Part shown: piece by piece, positions 26,272-36,127 of the stretch | How positions within the stretch are numbered: position 1 is the first letter of the stretch | Layout of the letters: each line of letters starts with the position of its first letter | Source: Shouchella tritolerans | GTDB lineage: Bacteria; Bacillota; Bacilli; Bacillales; Bacillaceae_D | Direction of reading: 5' to 3' | DNA: 64,000 nt | Assembly: GCF_025770735.1 (NCBI RefSeq) | Contig: NZ_JAODPB010000003.1 | Location: 620,001-684,000 of the forward strand | Notes under the pieces: generated by a model | Told to the model about the DNA's origin: nothing | Database searches by the model: none | The model's input: the letters and a program-made list of their open reading frames with translations, nothing else | Position numbers and translations under genes: made by a program

Positions 26272-26970
26272 ATGAGTTCACTCACACTTCAATCTCAAGT
26301 AGCCGATATTGTGACAGCTATACCGCAGACGGCGGATGTTTTCCGCAAGCTTCGCATTGATTTTTGCTGCGGTGGACAAGTCCCACTGGAACAGGCAGCT
26401 TTAAAGCGGGAGCTGGATCCAAACGAGGTGCTGGAACAGGTAAAACTGGTAGAAAGCAAGTTTGCCAAATATGAGCAGAGTCGCCCGGCTGATCTGACAG
26501 AACTGGAACTGATCGACCATATTCAAAAGAAGCACCATGCTTTTCTAAAAGAAGAGTTGCCTGCGCTTGTGCCATATGTAACCAAGCTGGCCCGCGTCCA
26601 TGGTGGCTCCCATCCCGAGCTGCTTCGCGTTCAGGAACTGTTCACGGATTTAAAGCAGGAGCTGCTGGAGCATACGAATGATGAAGACAAGGTTGTATTT
26701 CCATTAATCACCCGGTTTATGAATGAGCCCAATCCAGAAACAACGGAAGCGTTGAGGCCGCATATCTCTGAGCTTGAGGATGAACACGAGTCGGCTGGCT
26801 GTTTGCTCAAAGAATTGCGGGAAGTCACGAGCGATTTTGAGCTTCCGGATGATGCTTGCGGCACCTATCGTCTTGTGTATCAGCGCCTTGCCCACCTTGA
26901 ACAAGATACGTATGATCATATTCATTTGGAAAACAACATTTTATTTCGGAATGTCCGTACAGTGATGTGA
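26272..26970 (+). CDS. RIC/ScdA-family iron-sulfur cluster repair di-iron protein
   Basis: A 232-residue protein. The N-terminal DUF542 domain has the KLRIDFCCGGQ motif (about residues 28-38). The rest is a hemerythrin-like bundle with spaced His/Glu metal ligands: HIQKKHH at about 84-90, then H near LARVHGGSHPEL, LLEHTNDEDKVVFP, LEDEHESAG and DHIHLENNILF. ScdA/YtfE proteins repair Fe-S clusters damaged by nitric oxide or oxidants. ATG 26272 follows GGAGG. It lies just upstream of the nitrate-reductase operon, fitting protection against NO made during nitrate or nitrite respiration. Confidence 0.92.
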   Translation: MSSLTLQSQVADIVTAIPQTADVFRKLRIDFCCGGQVPLEQAALKRELDPNEVLEQVKLVESKFAKYEQSRPADLTELELIDHIQKKHHAFLKEELPALVPYVTKLARVHGGSHPELLRVQELFTDLKQELLEHTNDEDKVVFPLITRFMNEPNPETTEALRPHISELEDEHESAGCLLKELREVTSDFELPDDACGTYRLVYQRLAHLEQDTYDHIHLENNILFRNVRTVM

Positions 26971-27004
26971 CGCCTAAAAACGCAATTAAAAATAGAATGG
27001 TTAA

Positions 27005-27047
27005 AAAACGCCGCTTGGATCGATAAGATCCGAGCGGCGTTTTTTTG
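27005..27047 (+). terminator. Intrinsic terminator after the RIC gene
   Basis: AAACGCCGCTTGGATC pairs with GATCCGAGCGGCGTTT (one G-T pair), followed by T7. Confidence 0.9.
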
Positions 27048-27107
27048 TTGAAAAGCATTTGATTAGAACGGATCATGCCGCAAAACAAGGGAGTTCACGA
27101 AGCAATA

Positions 27108-27121
27108 TAGGAGTTTCCCTA
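27108..27121 (+). promoter_or_regulatory. Candidate NreC-binding box upstream of narG
   Basis: TAGGAGTTTCCCTA matches the TAGGG-N4-CCCTA palindrome reported for staphylococcal NreC with one mismatch. It is ~105 bases before narG, and nreABC is encoded in the same cluster. Confidence 0.5.
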
Positions 27122-27227
27122 ATAGGAGCGGCCGGGGTGGTTTCTTCATAATAAAGGTATATGAATGGACGACGCATTGATTCCCCGCCAATCATCGTCA
27201 TTCAAGCACAAGGAGTTGAAGCGTCCT

Positions 27228-30200
27228 ATGAAACGAAACAAGGGATTGACATTCTTTAAAAAAGTAGAAAGCTATTCGGACAATTGGTCCATTCTCGAGG
27301 AGAAGAGCCGGGAATGGGAGGACATGTACCGAAACCGGTGGTCCCATGACAAGGTTGTCAGAACTACACATGGGGTTAACTGTACCGGCTCCTGCAGCTG
27401 GAAGGTGTTTGTGAAGAGTGGCATCATTACGTGGGAAAATCAGCAGATTGATTATCCTTCCTGCGGGCCGGATATGCCCGAATTTGAACCGCGAGGCTGT
27501 CCGAGGGGAGCGTCATTCTCCTGGTATGAGTACAGTCCGCTGCGCGTGAAATATCCTTATATGCGCGGACGGCTGTGGCGGCTCTGGAACGAGGCACTCA
27601 AGCAGCACGATGATCCAGTAGACGCTTGGGCCAGCATTGTTGAGGATCCAGAGAAGGCTAAATCATACAAGCAGGCACGGGGAAAAGGCGGCCATGTCCG
27701 CGTAACCTGGCAGGATGCGACACAGCTAATCTCCGCCCAGTTAATCTATACGATACGCAAATACGGTCCAGACCGGATTGCTGGATTCACGCCGATCCCG
27801 GCGATGTCGATGATCAGCTATGCCTCCGGCGCCCGCTTTATTTCCCTGCTAGGAGGAGAGATGCTCAGCTTTTACGATTGGTATGCCGATCTGCCTCCTG
27901 CTTCTCCGCAAATTTGGGGAGAGCAAACCGACGTGCCAGAATCGAGCGACTGGTACAACGCCGGCTATCTTATCATGTGGGGGTCGAACGTGCCGCTGAC
28001 ACGCACGCCAGATGCCCATTTCATGACCGAGGTACGCTATAAAGGAACAAAGGTAGTCTCCGTTGCTCCAGATTACGCCGAGAACGTTAAGTTTGCGGAT
28101 AACTGGCTGGCGCCCAATCCTGGAACTGATGCAGCGATCGCTCAGGCAATGACCCATGTTATTTTAGACGAGTATTACCATAAACGCCAGGAGCCAATGT
28201 TCCTGAATTATGCGAAGCAGTATACGGATATGCCTTTTCTAATTTTGCTAGAGGAGTTTGAAGATGGCTATAAAGCAGGGCGCTTCCTCCGGGCAAGTGA
28301 TCTTGGGGAAACGTCCCCCCATGCGGAATGGAAGCCGGTTCTTATTGATGAAACAACAGAAGAAGTTTTGGTACCTAACGGGACGATGGGACAGCGTTGG
28401 GAAGAAGGGAAGCAGTGGAACTTGATTTTGGAGCGCGAAGACGGTTCGCTGATATCGCCTGCGCTCTCGGTGGAACCCCATGGACAGGAGTTTCAAACGA
28501 TTTATTTCCCGTTCTTTGATAACGCCGGCAGCGGCACATTTAAACGGGTGATTCCTGTCCGAACGATCCAGTTGGCCGACGGAACGAAGCGTCTGGCTGC
28601 AACCGTGTACGACTTGATGCTGAGCCAGTACGGTATCAGGCGTATAGGAAGCGAGTGGGAGGCTGACGGCTATGAGGATGCAACCTCGAAGTACACGCCT
28701 GCTTGGCAGGAGGGCATCACCGGTGTGAAAGCCTCCGTTGTCGTACAAATCGCCCGGGAATTCGCCCAAAATTCGCTCGATACAGGCGGACGCTCCATGA
28801 TCATTATGGGAGCTGGGATCAATCACTGGTTCAATAGCGACACGATCTACAGGGCCATTCTGAACTTGGTTATCCTTACCGCTTCCCAAGGTGTCAATGG
28901 AGGTGGATGGGCCCATTATGTCGGTCAAGAAAAATGCCGTCCAATCGAAGGCTGGTCGACCGTAGCATTTGCGAAAGACTGGCAAGGGCCACCGCGGCAG
29001 CAAAACGCGACTTCCTTCTTCTACTTCGCCACCGATCAATGGAAGTATGAGGAGATGGACACCGAATCGCTGAAATCGCCCACCGGTGGCGAGACTCGTT
29101 ACACCCATCCTGCCGATTACAACGTTCTGGCTGCAAGGCTCGGCTGGCTCCCGTCCTATCCCCAGTTCAACAAGAGCAGTCTAGCGTTTGCGGAGGAGGC
29201 GAAGCAGCAGGGAAAAACAAACAATGAGGACATCGTCAAGCATGCTTATGAGCAGATCACCTCTGGCAAAACCACATTTGCGGCCGAAGATCCCGATGCA
29301 CCGGAAAATTTTCCGCGCACAATGTTTGTATGGCGTTCTAATCTAATTTCCAGCTCGGCCAAAGGACAGGAATATTTTATGAAACATCTGCTAGGCACAT
29401 CGGATAATTTGCTCTCTTCTCCGAACGAGGAGCAGAAGCCGGAGGAGATGGTCTGGCGGGAAGAAGCAGTCGGCAAGCTGGACCTGCTAGTTGCTCTTGA
29501 TTTCCGCATGACTGCGACGCCGATTTATGCCGATATCGTCCTGCCTGCAGCGACTTGGTACGAGAAGACCGATCTCTCTTCAACCGATATGCACCCGTTC
29601 GTCCATCCGTTTAATCCGGCCGTTGATCCTCTTTGGGAATCGCGCTCGGACTGGGATATTTACAGAACCCTTGCCAAGACCTTTTCGGAGATGGCCAAAG
29701 AGCATCTCCCTGGCGTATACAAGGATTTGGTCGCTACTCCACTCGCCCATGATTCTGCGAGTGAAATTGCCCAGCCTTATGGTGTCGTCAAGGATTGGCG
29801 CAAGGGCGAGGTTGAAGCGGTGCCTGGCAAAACGATGCCGAATCTAACGATTGTGGAACGGGACTATACACAAATTTACGACAAGTACATTTCACTGGGG
29901 CCAGGGCTGGCCAATGGCAAGGTAGGAGCGCACGGCGTCAGCTTCCCGGTGGCCGAGGAATACGAGGAACTGAAGCGAATCAACGGCATCTATGAGGATG
30001 ACACGATTAAGCAAGGACTTCCGAAATTGTATACGGCATCTCATGCGGCGGAGATCATATTGACGCTATCGTCCGCTACCAACGGCCGCGTATCCCAGCG
30101 TGCCTGGGAGTCGTTCGAACAGGATACCGGCGTCCAGCTTACGGATATTTCTGCCGATCGGGCAGCGGAGCGGATTACGTTCCAGAGCATTACGGCCCAG

Positions 30201-30902
30201 CCACGGGAGGTCATTCCGACACCGGTGTTTAGCGGGTCCAATAAGATGGGAAGAAGGTATTCCCCATTTACCACTAATATTGAACGCTTGGTTCCTTTCC
30301 GGACATTGACCGGTAGACAACATTTTTATATCGATCATGAGATTTTTCTGCAGTTCGGCGAAGCGCTGCCAGTGTATAAACCGACGCTACCGCCGATGGT
30401 ATTCGGGCCTCGTGACAGTCAGGTGAGCGGCAGCGACGAAACGCTCGTACTACGCTATTTGACTCCACATGGGAAATGGAATATCCATAGCACGTATCAG
30501 GATAATCTGCACATGCTGACACTGTTCCGGGGCGGGCCGACAGTATGGCTGAACAATGACGACGCGGCCGCTCATCACATTCAGGACAACGATTGGCTCG
30601 AGGTATACAACCGGAATGGAGTGGTCACCGCCAGAGCTGTCGTTAGCCACCGGATGCCAAAAGGGACAATGTACATGTACCATGCCCAAGACAAACATAT
30701 CTATGTCCCAGGCTCCGAAATTACGAAAAACCGCGGCGGTAGCCACAATGCCCCGACTCGAATTCATGTCAAGCCGACTCAAGTGGTCGGGGGATATGCC
30801 CAACTCAGCTATGGATTTAATTACTACGGACCGATCGGAAACCAACGGGATGTGTACGTGGCTGTCCGCAAAATGAAAGAGGTGGATTGGCTTGAAGATT
30901 AA
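27228..30902 (+). CDS. narG: Respiratory nitrate reductase, alpha subunit NarG
   Basis: A 1224-residue molybdopterin enzyme reducing nitrate to nitrite on the cytoplasmic face. ATG 27228 is chosen by family N-terminus (MKRNKGLTFF...) although AAGGAG is rather far (13 bases); ATG 27165 is an alternative. The FS0 cluster motif HGVNCTGSCSW, with a further Cys in YPSCGPD, lies near residues 50-90. The Mo-ligand region reads MLSFYDWYADLPPASP (about 205-220), with WGEQTDVPES and WGSNVPLTRTPDAHF after it. It overlaps narH by 11 bases. Base composition is clearly GC-richer than upstream genes. Confidence 0.97.
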   Translation: MKRNKGLTFFKKVESYSDNWSILEEKSREWEDMYRNRWSHDKVVRTTHGVNCTGSCSWKVFVKSGIITWENQQIDYPSCGPDMPEFEPRGCPRGASFSWYEYSPLRVKYPYMRGRLWRLWNEALKQHDDPVDAWASIVEDPEKAKSYKQARGKGGHVRVTWQDATQLISAQLIYTIRKYGPDRIAGFTPIPAMSMISYASGARFISLLGGEMLSFYDWYADLPPASPQIWGEQTDVPESSDWYNAGYLIMWGSNVPLTRTPDAHFMTEVRYKGTKVVSVAPDYAENVKFADNWLAPNPGTDAAIAQAMTHVILDEYYHKRQEPMFLNYAKQYTDMPFLILLEEFEDGYKAGRFLRASDLGETSPHAEWKPVLIDETTEEVLVPNGTMGQRWEEGKQWNLILEREDGSLISPALSVEPHGQEFQTIYFPFFDNAGSGTFKRVIPVRTIQLADGTKRLAATVYDLMLSQYGIRRIGSEWEADGYEDATSKYTPAWQEGITGVKASVVVQIAREFAQNSLDTGGRSMIIMGAGINHWFNSDTIYRAILNLVILTASQGVNGGGWAHYVGQEKCRPIEGWSTVAFAKDWQGPPRQQNATSFFYFATDQWKYEEMDTESLKSPTGGETRYTHPADYNVLAARLGWLPSYPQFNKSSLAFAEEAKQQGKTNNEDIVKHAYEQITSGKTTFAAEDPDAPENFPRTMFVWRSNLISSSAKGQEYFMKHLLGTSDNLLSSPNEEQKPEEMVWREEAVGKLDLLVALDFRMTATPIYADIVLPAATWYEKTDLSSTDMHPFVHPFNPAVDPLWESRSDWDIYRTLAKTFSEMAKEHLPGVYKDLVATPLAHDSASEIAQPYGVVKDWRKGEVEAVPGKTMPNLTIVERDYTQIYDKYISLGPGLANGKVGAHGVSFPVAEEYEELKRINGIYEDDTIKQGLPKLYTASHAAEIILTLSSATNGRVSQRAWESFEQDTGVQLTDISADRAAERITFQSITAQPREVIPTPVFSGSNKMGRRYSPFTTNIERLVPFRTLTGRQHFYIDHEIFLQFGEALPVYKPTLPPMVFGPRDSQVSGSDETLVLRYLTPHGKWNIHSTYQDNLHMLTLFRGGPTVWLNNDDAAAHHIQDNDWLEVYNRNGVVTARAVVSHRMPKGTMYMYHAQDKHIYVPGSEITKNRGGSHNAPTRIHVKPTQVVGGYAQLSYGFNYYGPIGNQRDVYVAVRKMKEVDWLED

Positions 30903-32427
30903 AGCGCAAGTGGCCATGGTGATGAATCTAGACAAATGCATTGGATGCCACACTTGCAGCGTGACCTGCAAGAGTACATGGACCAACCGACCAGGGGCGG
31001 AATATATATGGTTCAACAATGTGGAGACAAAACCGGGGATCGGATATCCGGTTCGCTGGGAGGATCAAGAGCAATACAAAGGGGGTTGGACGCTTAAGAA
31101 CGGCAAGCTGGAACTGAAATCTGGCAGCAAGCTGTCCAAAATCGCCCTCGGCAGCATTTTTCACAACCCCGATATGCCGGAGATGAAGGACTACTATGAA
31201 CCGTGGACTTATAACTATGAACATCTGACAAACGCCGGGGAGAAAAAGCATCAGCCGGTAGCGCGTCCGAAGTCGGTAGTGACCGGGGACACGATGGACC
31301 TAGAGTGGGGACCCAATTGGGAGGATGATCTCGCGGGTGGCCACGTAACGGGCCCCCGCGATCCGAATATTGAAAAGATCGAAGAAGAAATTAAGTTCAA
31401 CTTTGAGCAAACGTTTATGATGTATTTGCCGCGGTTGTGTGAACACTGCCTTAATCCAAGTTGTGTCGCTTCCTGCCCGTCAGGGGCGATGTATAAGCGC
31501 GATGAGGACGGAATTGTGCTAGTTGACCAGGAAGCTTGCCGGGGCTGGCGGTACTGTATGACAGGCTGTCCTTACAAAAAAGTGTATTTCAACTGGAAAA
31601 CGAATAAAGCGGAGAAATGTACATTTTGCTTCCCAAGAATCGAAGCCGGTTTGCCGACTGTCTGCTCCGAAACGTGTACTGGACGGATTCGCTATCTCGG
31701 CGTGCTGCTCTACGACGCCGATCGTGTGCAAGAAGCGGCTTCCGTAGCGGATGAGCAGGATTTGTACCAAGCTCAGTGTGACTTATTTCTCGACCCGAAC
31801 GATCCGGCCGTTATCGAGCAGGCTCAGGCGGACGGAATTCCCGAGGAATGGATTGAGGCGGCACAGAAGTCGCCTGTGTATAAGCTAGCGATTGAATACA
31901 AGCTGGCGTTTCCACTTCATCCGGAGTACCGGACGCTGCCGATGGTATGGTATGTACCGCCGCTCAGCCCGATCATGAATCTATTTGAAGGCAAGGATTC
32001 GATCGGGAATCCAGATTTAATATTCCCTGCCATCGAGGAGATGCGCACGCCGATTCGGTATTTAGCGAACTTGCTTACGGCAGGGGATACCGAGACGGTA
32101 AAAGAAGCGCTTCAGAAAATGGCCATGATGAGATCGATGATGCGAGCCGTCTCTTCTGGCGCTGACTTTGACGAACGCCGCTTAACACGTGTGGGGCTCA
32201 CTTCGACTCAGGTGAAAGAAATGTATCGGTTGCTGGCAATTGCCAAATATGAAGATCGGTTTGTCATCCCCACTTCGCATAAGGAAGCGCACATGGACGT
32301 GTACCGCTCCCAAGGGGATGAAGGCTTCGGGCTCGGTTGCACGGGCTGCGGCCCAGCGGGCTTTAGTGGCAAAAGCGGCAAAGAGCTGTATGAAGAAAAT
32401 TTCTACGGGGGGATTTGGCGTGATTGA
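30892..32427 (+). CDS. narH: Respiratory nitrate reductase, beta subunit NarH
   Basis: A 511-residue iron-sulfur subunit carrying electrons from NarI to NarG. A TTG start at 30892 overlaps narG. Four Cys clusters are visible: CIGCHTCSVTC (about residues 17-27), CEHCLNPSCVASC, CRGWRYCMTGC and CTFC...CSETC. In the third cluster, Trp replaces the second Cys (C-R-G-W), which gives the [3Fe-4S] centre typical of NarH. The C-terminal half contains the family's non-cluster domain. Followed with a small overlap by narJ. Confidence 0.97.
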   Translation: MKIKAQVAMVMNLDKCIGCHTCSVTCKSTWTNRPGAEYIWFNNVETKPGIGYPVRWEDQEQYKGGWTLKNGKLELKSGSKLSKIALGSIFHNPDMPEMKDYYEPWTYNYEHLTNAGEKKHQPVARPKSVVTGDTMDLEWGPNWEDDLAGGHVTGPRDPNIEKIEEEIKFNFEQTFMMYLPRLCEHCLNPSCVASCPSGAMYKRDEDGIVLVDQEACRGWRYCMTGCPYKKVYFNWKTNKAEKCTFCFPRIEAGLPTVCSETCTGRIRYLGVLLYDADRVQEAASVADEQDLYQAQCDLFLDPNDPAVIEQAQADGIPEEWIEAAQKSPVYKLAIEYKLAFPLHPEYRTLPMVWYVPPLSPIMNLFEGKDSIGNPDLIFPAIEEMRTPIRYLANLLTAGDTETVKEALQKMAMMRSMMRAVSSGADFDERRLTRVGLTSTQVKEMYRLLAIAKYEDRFVIPTSHKEAHMDVYRSQGDEGFGLGCTGCGPAGFSGKSGKELYEENFYGGIWRD

Positions 32428-32989
32428 TCTTGAGAAACTACATGAGCAAAAGTCACGATTCGCCTTTTTTGCCCGACAGCTTATGTACCCAGAGAAGCTG
32501 GATTTTCATCCTGATGTTTGGACGAAAGCCCTGACTGCCGGACATCCGGCCCATCCTTCGCTCCAGAAATACTGGCATCTCATGCAGAAATACAGCTTCG
32601 AGCAAATTGAAGAGATGTATGTTCAGACGTTTGATTTTCAAAAAGACACGACCTTGTACATGACCTTTTACAAATATGAGGACAGCCGGGAACGGGGAGC
32701 GCTCCTCGTACGGCTCAAACAAGCATATGAGCTGTTCGGCCTTGCCATCGAAGGCACCGAGCTCTCAGATTACTTGCCGCTCATGTGTGAATTTCTCTAC
32801 GCCGCCCCTTGGCAGGGCCATGAGCAGCAAGCTGCAAGCAGCCTGGATTTGATGCTGGCGGTAATGGAAGATGGAACCTATCATTTGCTGAATGCTTTGG
32901 AAAAAGCAGACAGCCCTTATTTTCATCTAATCAAGGGACTGCGGGAAACGTTTAAGGCATGCGTCATACAGGAGGCTCCCGGCACATGA
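32420..32989 (+). CDS. narJ: Nitrate reductase assembly chaperone NarJ
   Basis: A 189-residue TorD/NarJ-family chaperone that holds apo-NarG during Mo-cofactor insertion. A GTG at 32420, behind GGGGGGAT, overlaps the narH stop. All-helical; the YMTFYKYEDSRERGALL stretch (about residues 73-89) is close to the conserved NarJ core, and LPLMCEFLYAAP follows. Not part of the mature enzyme. Confidence 0.93.
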   Translation: MIDLEKLHEQKSRFAFFARQLMYPEKLDFHPDVWTKALTAGHPAHPSLQKYWHLMQKYSFEQIEEMYVQTFDFQKDTTLYMTFYKYEDSRERGALLVRLKQAYELFGLAIEGTELSDYLPLMCEFLYAAPWQGHEQQAASSLDLMLAVMEDGTYHLLNALEKADSPYFHLIKGLRETFKACVIQEAPGT

Positions 32990-33672
32990 GCATAATGGAT
33001 CCGTTTTTGTGGGTGATTTACCCCTATATATGTTTCTCCGTTTTTGTCGTCGGACATATCTACCGGTATCGAACTGACCAGTTTAACTGGACGGCGAAGT
33101 CGAGTGAGTTTGTTGAGAAAAAAAGACTGAGGGCAGGCAGCCTGATGTTTCACCTAGGCATCATCCCGGTCATTATGGGCCATGTGGCAGGACTGGGCAT
33201 ACCCCAGTCCTGGATGGAGGCAGTCGGTGTGAATGAACATCTATACCATATCGGAGCCGTATATATTGGTGGCGCGTTCGGGTTTTTGACACTCGCTGGC
33301 ATGGTACTGCTTACGTTTCGACGATTTACGATGAAGAATGTGCGCCAGCTCAGCTCCGCCTCAGATATGATTGTGAATGTACTGCTGCTGTTTATTGTAG
33401 CGGTAGGCATGTACAGCACCCTTGTCACCAATGCTTTGCAGCCGGACTTCAATTACCGGGAGACGGTGTCGGTCTGGTTCCGCCAGCTTTTTCTCTTCCA
33501 GCCGGACGCAGGCTTAATGACAGACGTGCCGCTGTCATTTAAAATTCATATTACTGCTGGCCTGCTCATTTTTGCTTTATGGCCGTTTACTAGACTTGTC
33601 CATGTATGGAGTGTGCCGTTGAATTATATCGGCAGACGATATATCCTTTATAGAAAGCACCGTAAAATATGA
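32986..33672 (+). CDS. narI: Respiratory nitrate reductase, gamma subunit NarI (cytochrome b)
   Basis: A 228-residue membrane protein with five helices that takes electrons from menaquinol through two b-type haems. ATG 32986 overlaps the narJ stop (ATGA). Haem-ligand candidates are His in VVGHIYRYR and FHLGIIPVIMGHVAGLGIP, and the pair in FKIHITAGLLIFALWPFTRLVHVWSVP. Length and helix count match the family. A short hairpin follows before nreA. Confidence 0.95.
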   Translation: MSIMDPFLWVIYPYICFSVFVVGHIYRYRTDQFNWTAKSSEFVEKKRLRAGSLMFHLGIIPVIMGHVAGLGIPQSWMEAVGVNEHLYHIGAVYIGGAFGFLTLAGMVLLTFRRFTMKNVRQLSSASDMIVNVLLLFIVAVGMYSTLVTNALQPDFNYRETVSVWFRQLFLFQPDAGLMTDVPLSFKIHITAGLLIFALWPFTRLVHVWSVPLNYIGRRYILYRKHRKI

Positions 33673-33683
33673 ACGTAGCTAAG

Positions 33684-33708
33684 AGAAGGCTAAAGCAGCC
33701 TTCTTTTC
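33684..33708 (+). terminator. Hairpin between narI and nreA
   Basis: GAAGGCT and AGCCTTC form a 7-bp stem followed by TTTT. A weak terminator or processing site that would lower nreABC expression relative to narGHJI. Confidence 0.5.
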
Positions 33709-33729
33709 TACGCCAGAGGAGTTATGGTT

Positions 33730-34200
33730 ATGACAATGGCGGATCTCCCTTCAATTGATTATCAACAGGAGATTGACGGCATCCGGAAGAGATGGAAGTT
33801 TGACTTTGTATCCCTAGCTCTCGTACAGCCGGCCGAAGATCGGTTTGTATTAACGTGGCAGTATGTGTCTGGGAACATGAATGACCGGTACAAGCGGATT
33901 GTGCTCCATTCAGGCAAAGGCGTTGCCGGGATCGTTTTTAAAACAGGAAAAGCGATGCTGCTCCAAAATGTGAACAGCGATATCGGCGCAAGGGACTTGT
34001 TCAATTATCCTATTATTGTGTCAGAACAGTTAAAAAGCCTCGGAGCGTTGCCGCTCTGGGAAGGGGCCCGTGTCGTAGGCGTGCTGCTGGTAGGCTTCCG
34101 CAAGGAAAATCGATTAAATCCAACATCGTTTGCGAGCTTCCAAGAAAGCTTAGGATCGACGTTTGGAGCTTTTCAGATCAGGGAGGTGTCACAGCCTTGA
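33730..34200 (+). CDS. nreA: NreA-like GAF-domain nitrate sensor
   Basis: A 156-residue GAF protein. ATG 33730 is preferred over 33724 because the AGAGGAG site is then 8 bases upstream. The body has VSLALVQPAEDRFVLTWQYVSGN, GKGVAGIVFKTGKAML and a LGALPLWEGARVVGVLLVGFR strand pair, the GAF fold used by staphylococcal NreA to bind nitrate and restrain NreB (established there). Its stop overlaps the TTG start of nreB. Low-level similarity to other GAF proteins is possible, but the nreBC context makes NreA likely. Confidence 0.82.
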   Translation: MTMADLPSIDYQQEIDGIRKRWKFDFVSLALVQPAEDRFVLTWQYVSGNMNDRYKRIVLHSGKGVAGIVFKTGKAMLLQNVNSDIGARDLFNYPIIVSEQLKSLGALPLWEGARVVGVLLVGFRKENRLNPTSFASFQESLGSTFGAFQIREVSQP

Positions 34201-35276
34201 AAGCGATGACCGGAGCACACTTGAGCGAATTGATGAACAAGCTGTACCGGAATAGCATGGAGGCTATGATCTTCATCGATGAAGAGGGCAACGTGATTGA
34301 TATGAATCCCGCGGCGGAGCAGATTATTGACCCGCAAGTCATTAGGCGAATTCGCGCAGGAACTGACGAATCGTTCTGTCAAACTTGCAAAGGTTACACC
34401 GATGAGCAAGAACTGATCTCTTGTGCCAATTGCTATCTCAATTATCCCCAAGGAGAGTTTTCCTCTTTTCAATTGTTTCTTAAGACAAAGGATGGGGGTG
34501 TCGTTCCGTTTGCTGCCAGTTACCATACGATTGACGAGGAAGGTGGCGTGCGGGTGCTCATGCTGCTGGATTTGACGAAGCAACAGAAAACACAGGAGAT
34601 GCTACAGCGCAATCATATGCTTCAATATGTCATCAAAGCACAGGAGGACGAGCGTAAACGGATTTCTCGAGAGTTACATGACAGCGTAGCCCAGGAACTG
34701 TTAAGCTCACTCGTCGACCTGCGCGTCGTCAAATATATGGATGTCGGGGAAGATGTGCTGAAGAAGCTCCAGCATACCGAGCAATCTTTGACACGGCTGC
34801 TGGATGATATCCGCCATTTGTCGGTGGAGCTGCGCCCCTCTTCGCTAGATGATCTCGGGCTGGAAGCAGCCTTTCGCTCCCATTTCAAGTGGATGGAGAA
34901 GAATTATGGACTGCTGGTGAAGTTCTCAGCAGAGCTTGCCGCAGCTCGCTACGGCAGCGAGATCGAGACCGTTGTTTATCGTGTATGTCAAGAGGCTGTG
35001 CTTAATGCTTTGAAATACGCAGAAACCGATGAGGTATATGTGCGGCTGTGCGAGGAGCACGGCCAACTTCAACTGGTGGTCAGAGATGAGGGCGTGGGAT
35101 TTGATATGGTCATTAACGAGGCAAAGGGAACCGGGCTCGGTTTATATGGAATGCGGGAGCGGGCCGAGCTGGTGGGCGGCCAGTTTACAATCCACTCCGC
35201 CGTGGGCGAAGGGACTACCGTTCAGCTAAGCATCCCGCTGCCGAGGCTAGAGGAGAAACGGGAGGTGGAGGCATGA
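34197..35276 (+). CDS. nreB: NreB-like oxygen-sensing histidine kinase
   Basis: A 359-residue cytoplasmic kinase. An N-terminal PAS domain (about residues 8-130) contains four Cys in FCQTCKG...ISCANCY, the ligands of the oxygen-labile [4Fe-4S] cluster of NreB. The dimerisation/phospho-acceptor helix has [21 protein letters not shown] (His near 162), followed by an HATPase domain with [11 protein letters not shown] and [14 protein letters not shown]. No membrane helix. The TTG start at 34197 overlaps nreA; AGGGAGGTG gives the ribosome site. Loss of oxygen should activate phosphotransfer to NreC. Confidence 0.92.
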   Translation: MKAMTGAHLSELMNKLYRNSMEAMIFIDEEGNVIDMNPAAEQIIDPQVIRRIRAGTDESFCQTCKGYTDEQELISCANCYLNYPQGEFSSFQLFLKTKDGGVVPFAASYHTIDEEGGVRVLMLLDLTKQQKTQEMLQRNHMLQYVIKAQEDERKRISRELHDSVAQELLSSLVDLRVVKYMDVGEDVLKKLQHTEQSLTRLLDDIRHLSVELRPSSLDDLGLEAAFRSHFKWMEKNYGLLVKFSAELAAARYGSEIETVVYRVCQEAVLNALKYAETDEVYVRLCEEHGQLQLVVRDEGVGFDMVINEAKGTGLGLYGMRERAELVGGQFTIHSAVGEGTTVQLSIPLPRLEEKREVEA

Positions 35277-35920
35277 AAATTGTCATTGCAGACGATCATG
35301 CTGTCGTTCGAAGCGGGTTTTCTATGATTTTGAACTATCAGCCGGATATGGAGGTGGTGGCCACCGCAGCCGATGGCCTGGAGGCCTACGCAATGGTGGC
35401 GAGGCATCGTCCAGATGTGCTGCTAATGGATTTAAGCATGCCCCCCGGGGAAAGTGGGCTCATTGCCACAGGCAAAATCAGCAGCGAGTTTCCAGACACG
35501 AAAATTATTATTTTGACCATGTATGATGACGAGGATTACCTGTTCCATGTCTTGAAAAATGGAGCAGCAGGGTATGTGCTCAAAAACGCGCCTGATGACG
35601 AACTCCTATCGGCTATACGAATGGTTCATTCTGGCGGCACTTATATTCATCCTCAAATGGCTACTTCTTTAGTGCGGGAATTCATCAAAAAAGACAGCGA
35701 AAGTGCCGAGCAAGATCCGTTCAACAGCTTGTCCCGACGAGAAGTTGAAATATTGCCATTGATTGCGAAGGGATTCGGGAACAAAGAGATTGCCGAGAAG
35801 CTGTATGTATCCGTCAAAACCGTCGAGGCCCATAAAGCCAAGATCATGGAGAAGCTAAATCTGAAGAGCCGGCCGGAGTTGGTTGAATATGCACTGAAGA
35901 AAAAATTGCTAGATTTTTAG
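35273..35920 (+). CDS. nreC: NreC-like response regulator (NarL/LuxR type)
   Basis: A 215-residue response regulator. Receiver domain residues 1-120 include [10 protein letters not shown] and [14 protein letters not shown], with the phosphorylated Asp near 53. The LuxR-type HTH (about 148-212) has [35 protein letters not shown]. It overlaps nreB by four bases. Partner of NreB; expected to activate narGHJI and the nitrate transporter under low oxygen. Confidence 0.93.
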   Translation: MKIVIADDHAVVRSGFSMILNYQPDMEVVATAADGLEAYAMVARHRPDVLLMDLSMPPGESGLIATGKISSEFPDTKIIILTMYDDEDYLFHVLKNGAAGYVLKNAPDDELLSAIRMVHSGGTYIHPQMATSLVREFIKKDSESAEQDPFNSLSRREVEILPLIAKGFGNKEIAEKLYVSVKTVEAHKAKIMEKLNLKSRPELVEYALKKKLLDF

Positions 35921-36002
35921 AGTCGTGTGCTACACGGCTATTGATTAAGCTACAAGTTTTGCAGAATCTTCTAAAGGGCTTTAGGGAGTCTGTTGATACA
36001 AT

Positions 36003-36053
36003 CATAGGGAAGTTCCTTGGCAAGGATCAGGGAACTTCCCTATTATTTTTGTG
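36003..36053 (+). terminator. Intrinsic terminator after nreC
   Basis: ATAGGGAAGTTCC pairs with GGAACTTCCCTAT (13 bp) across a ~15-base loop, followed by a T-rich stretch. The arms resemble NreC half-sites, so a regulatory role for the next gene is also possible. Confidence 0.75.
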
Positions 36054-36127
36054 AATAATTTCACTTACAATTAGAGACGGGGATCAATCGGAAGAGCCAT
36101 TCATTTTGCACAGAAAAGGTGATGAGA

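Noticed and set aside
28248-29108. 286-codon minus-strand frame opposite narG
   Set aside because: Antisense shadow in GC-rich DNA; narG is certain.
36003-36053. Considered as a classic NreC operator only
   Set aside because: The spacing between the half-sites is wrong and the 13-bp stem with T-rich tail is better explained as a terminator; kept as a low-interest note.
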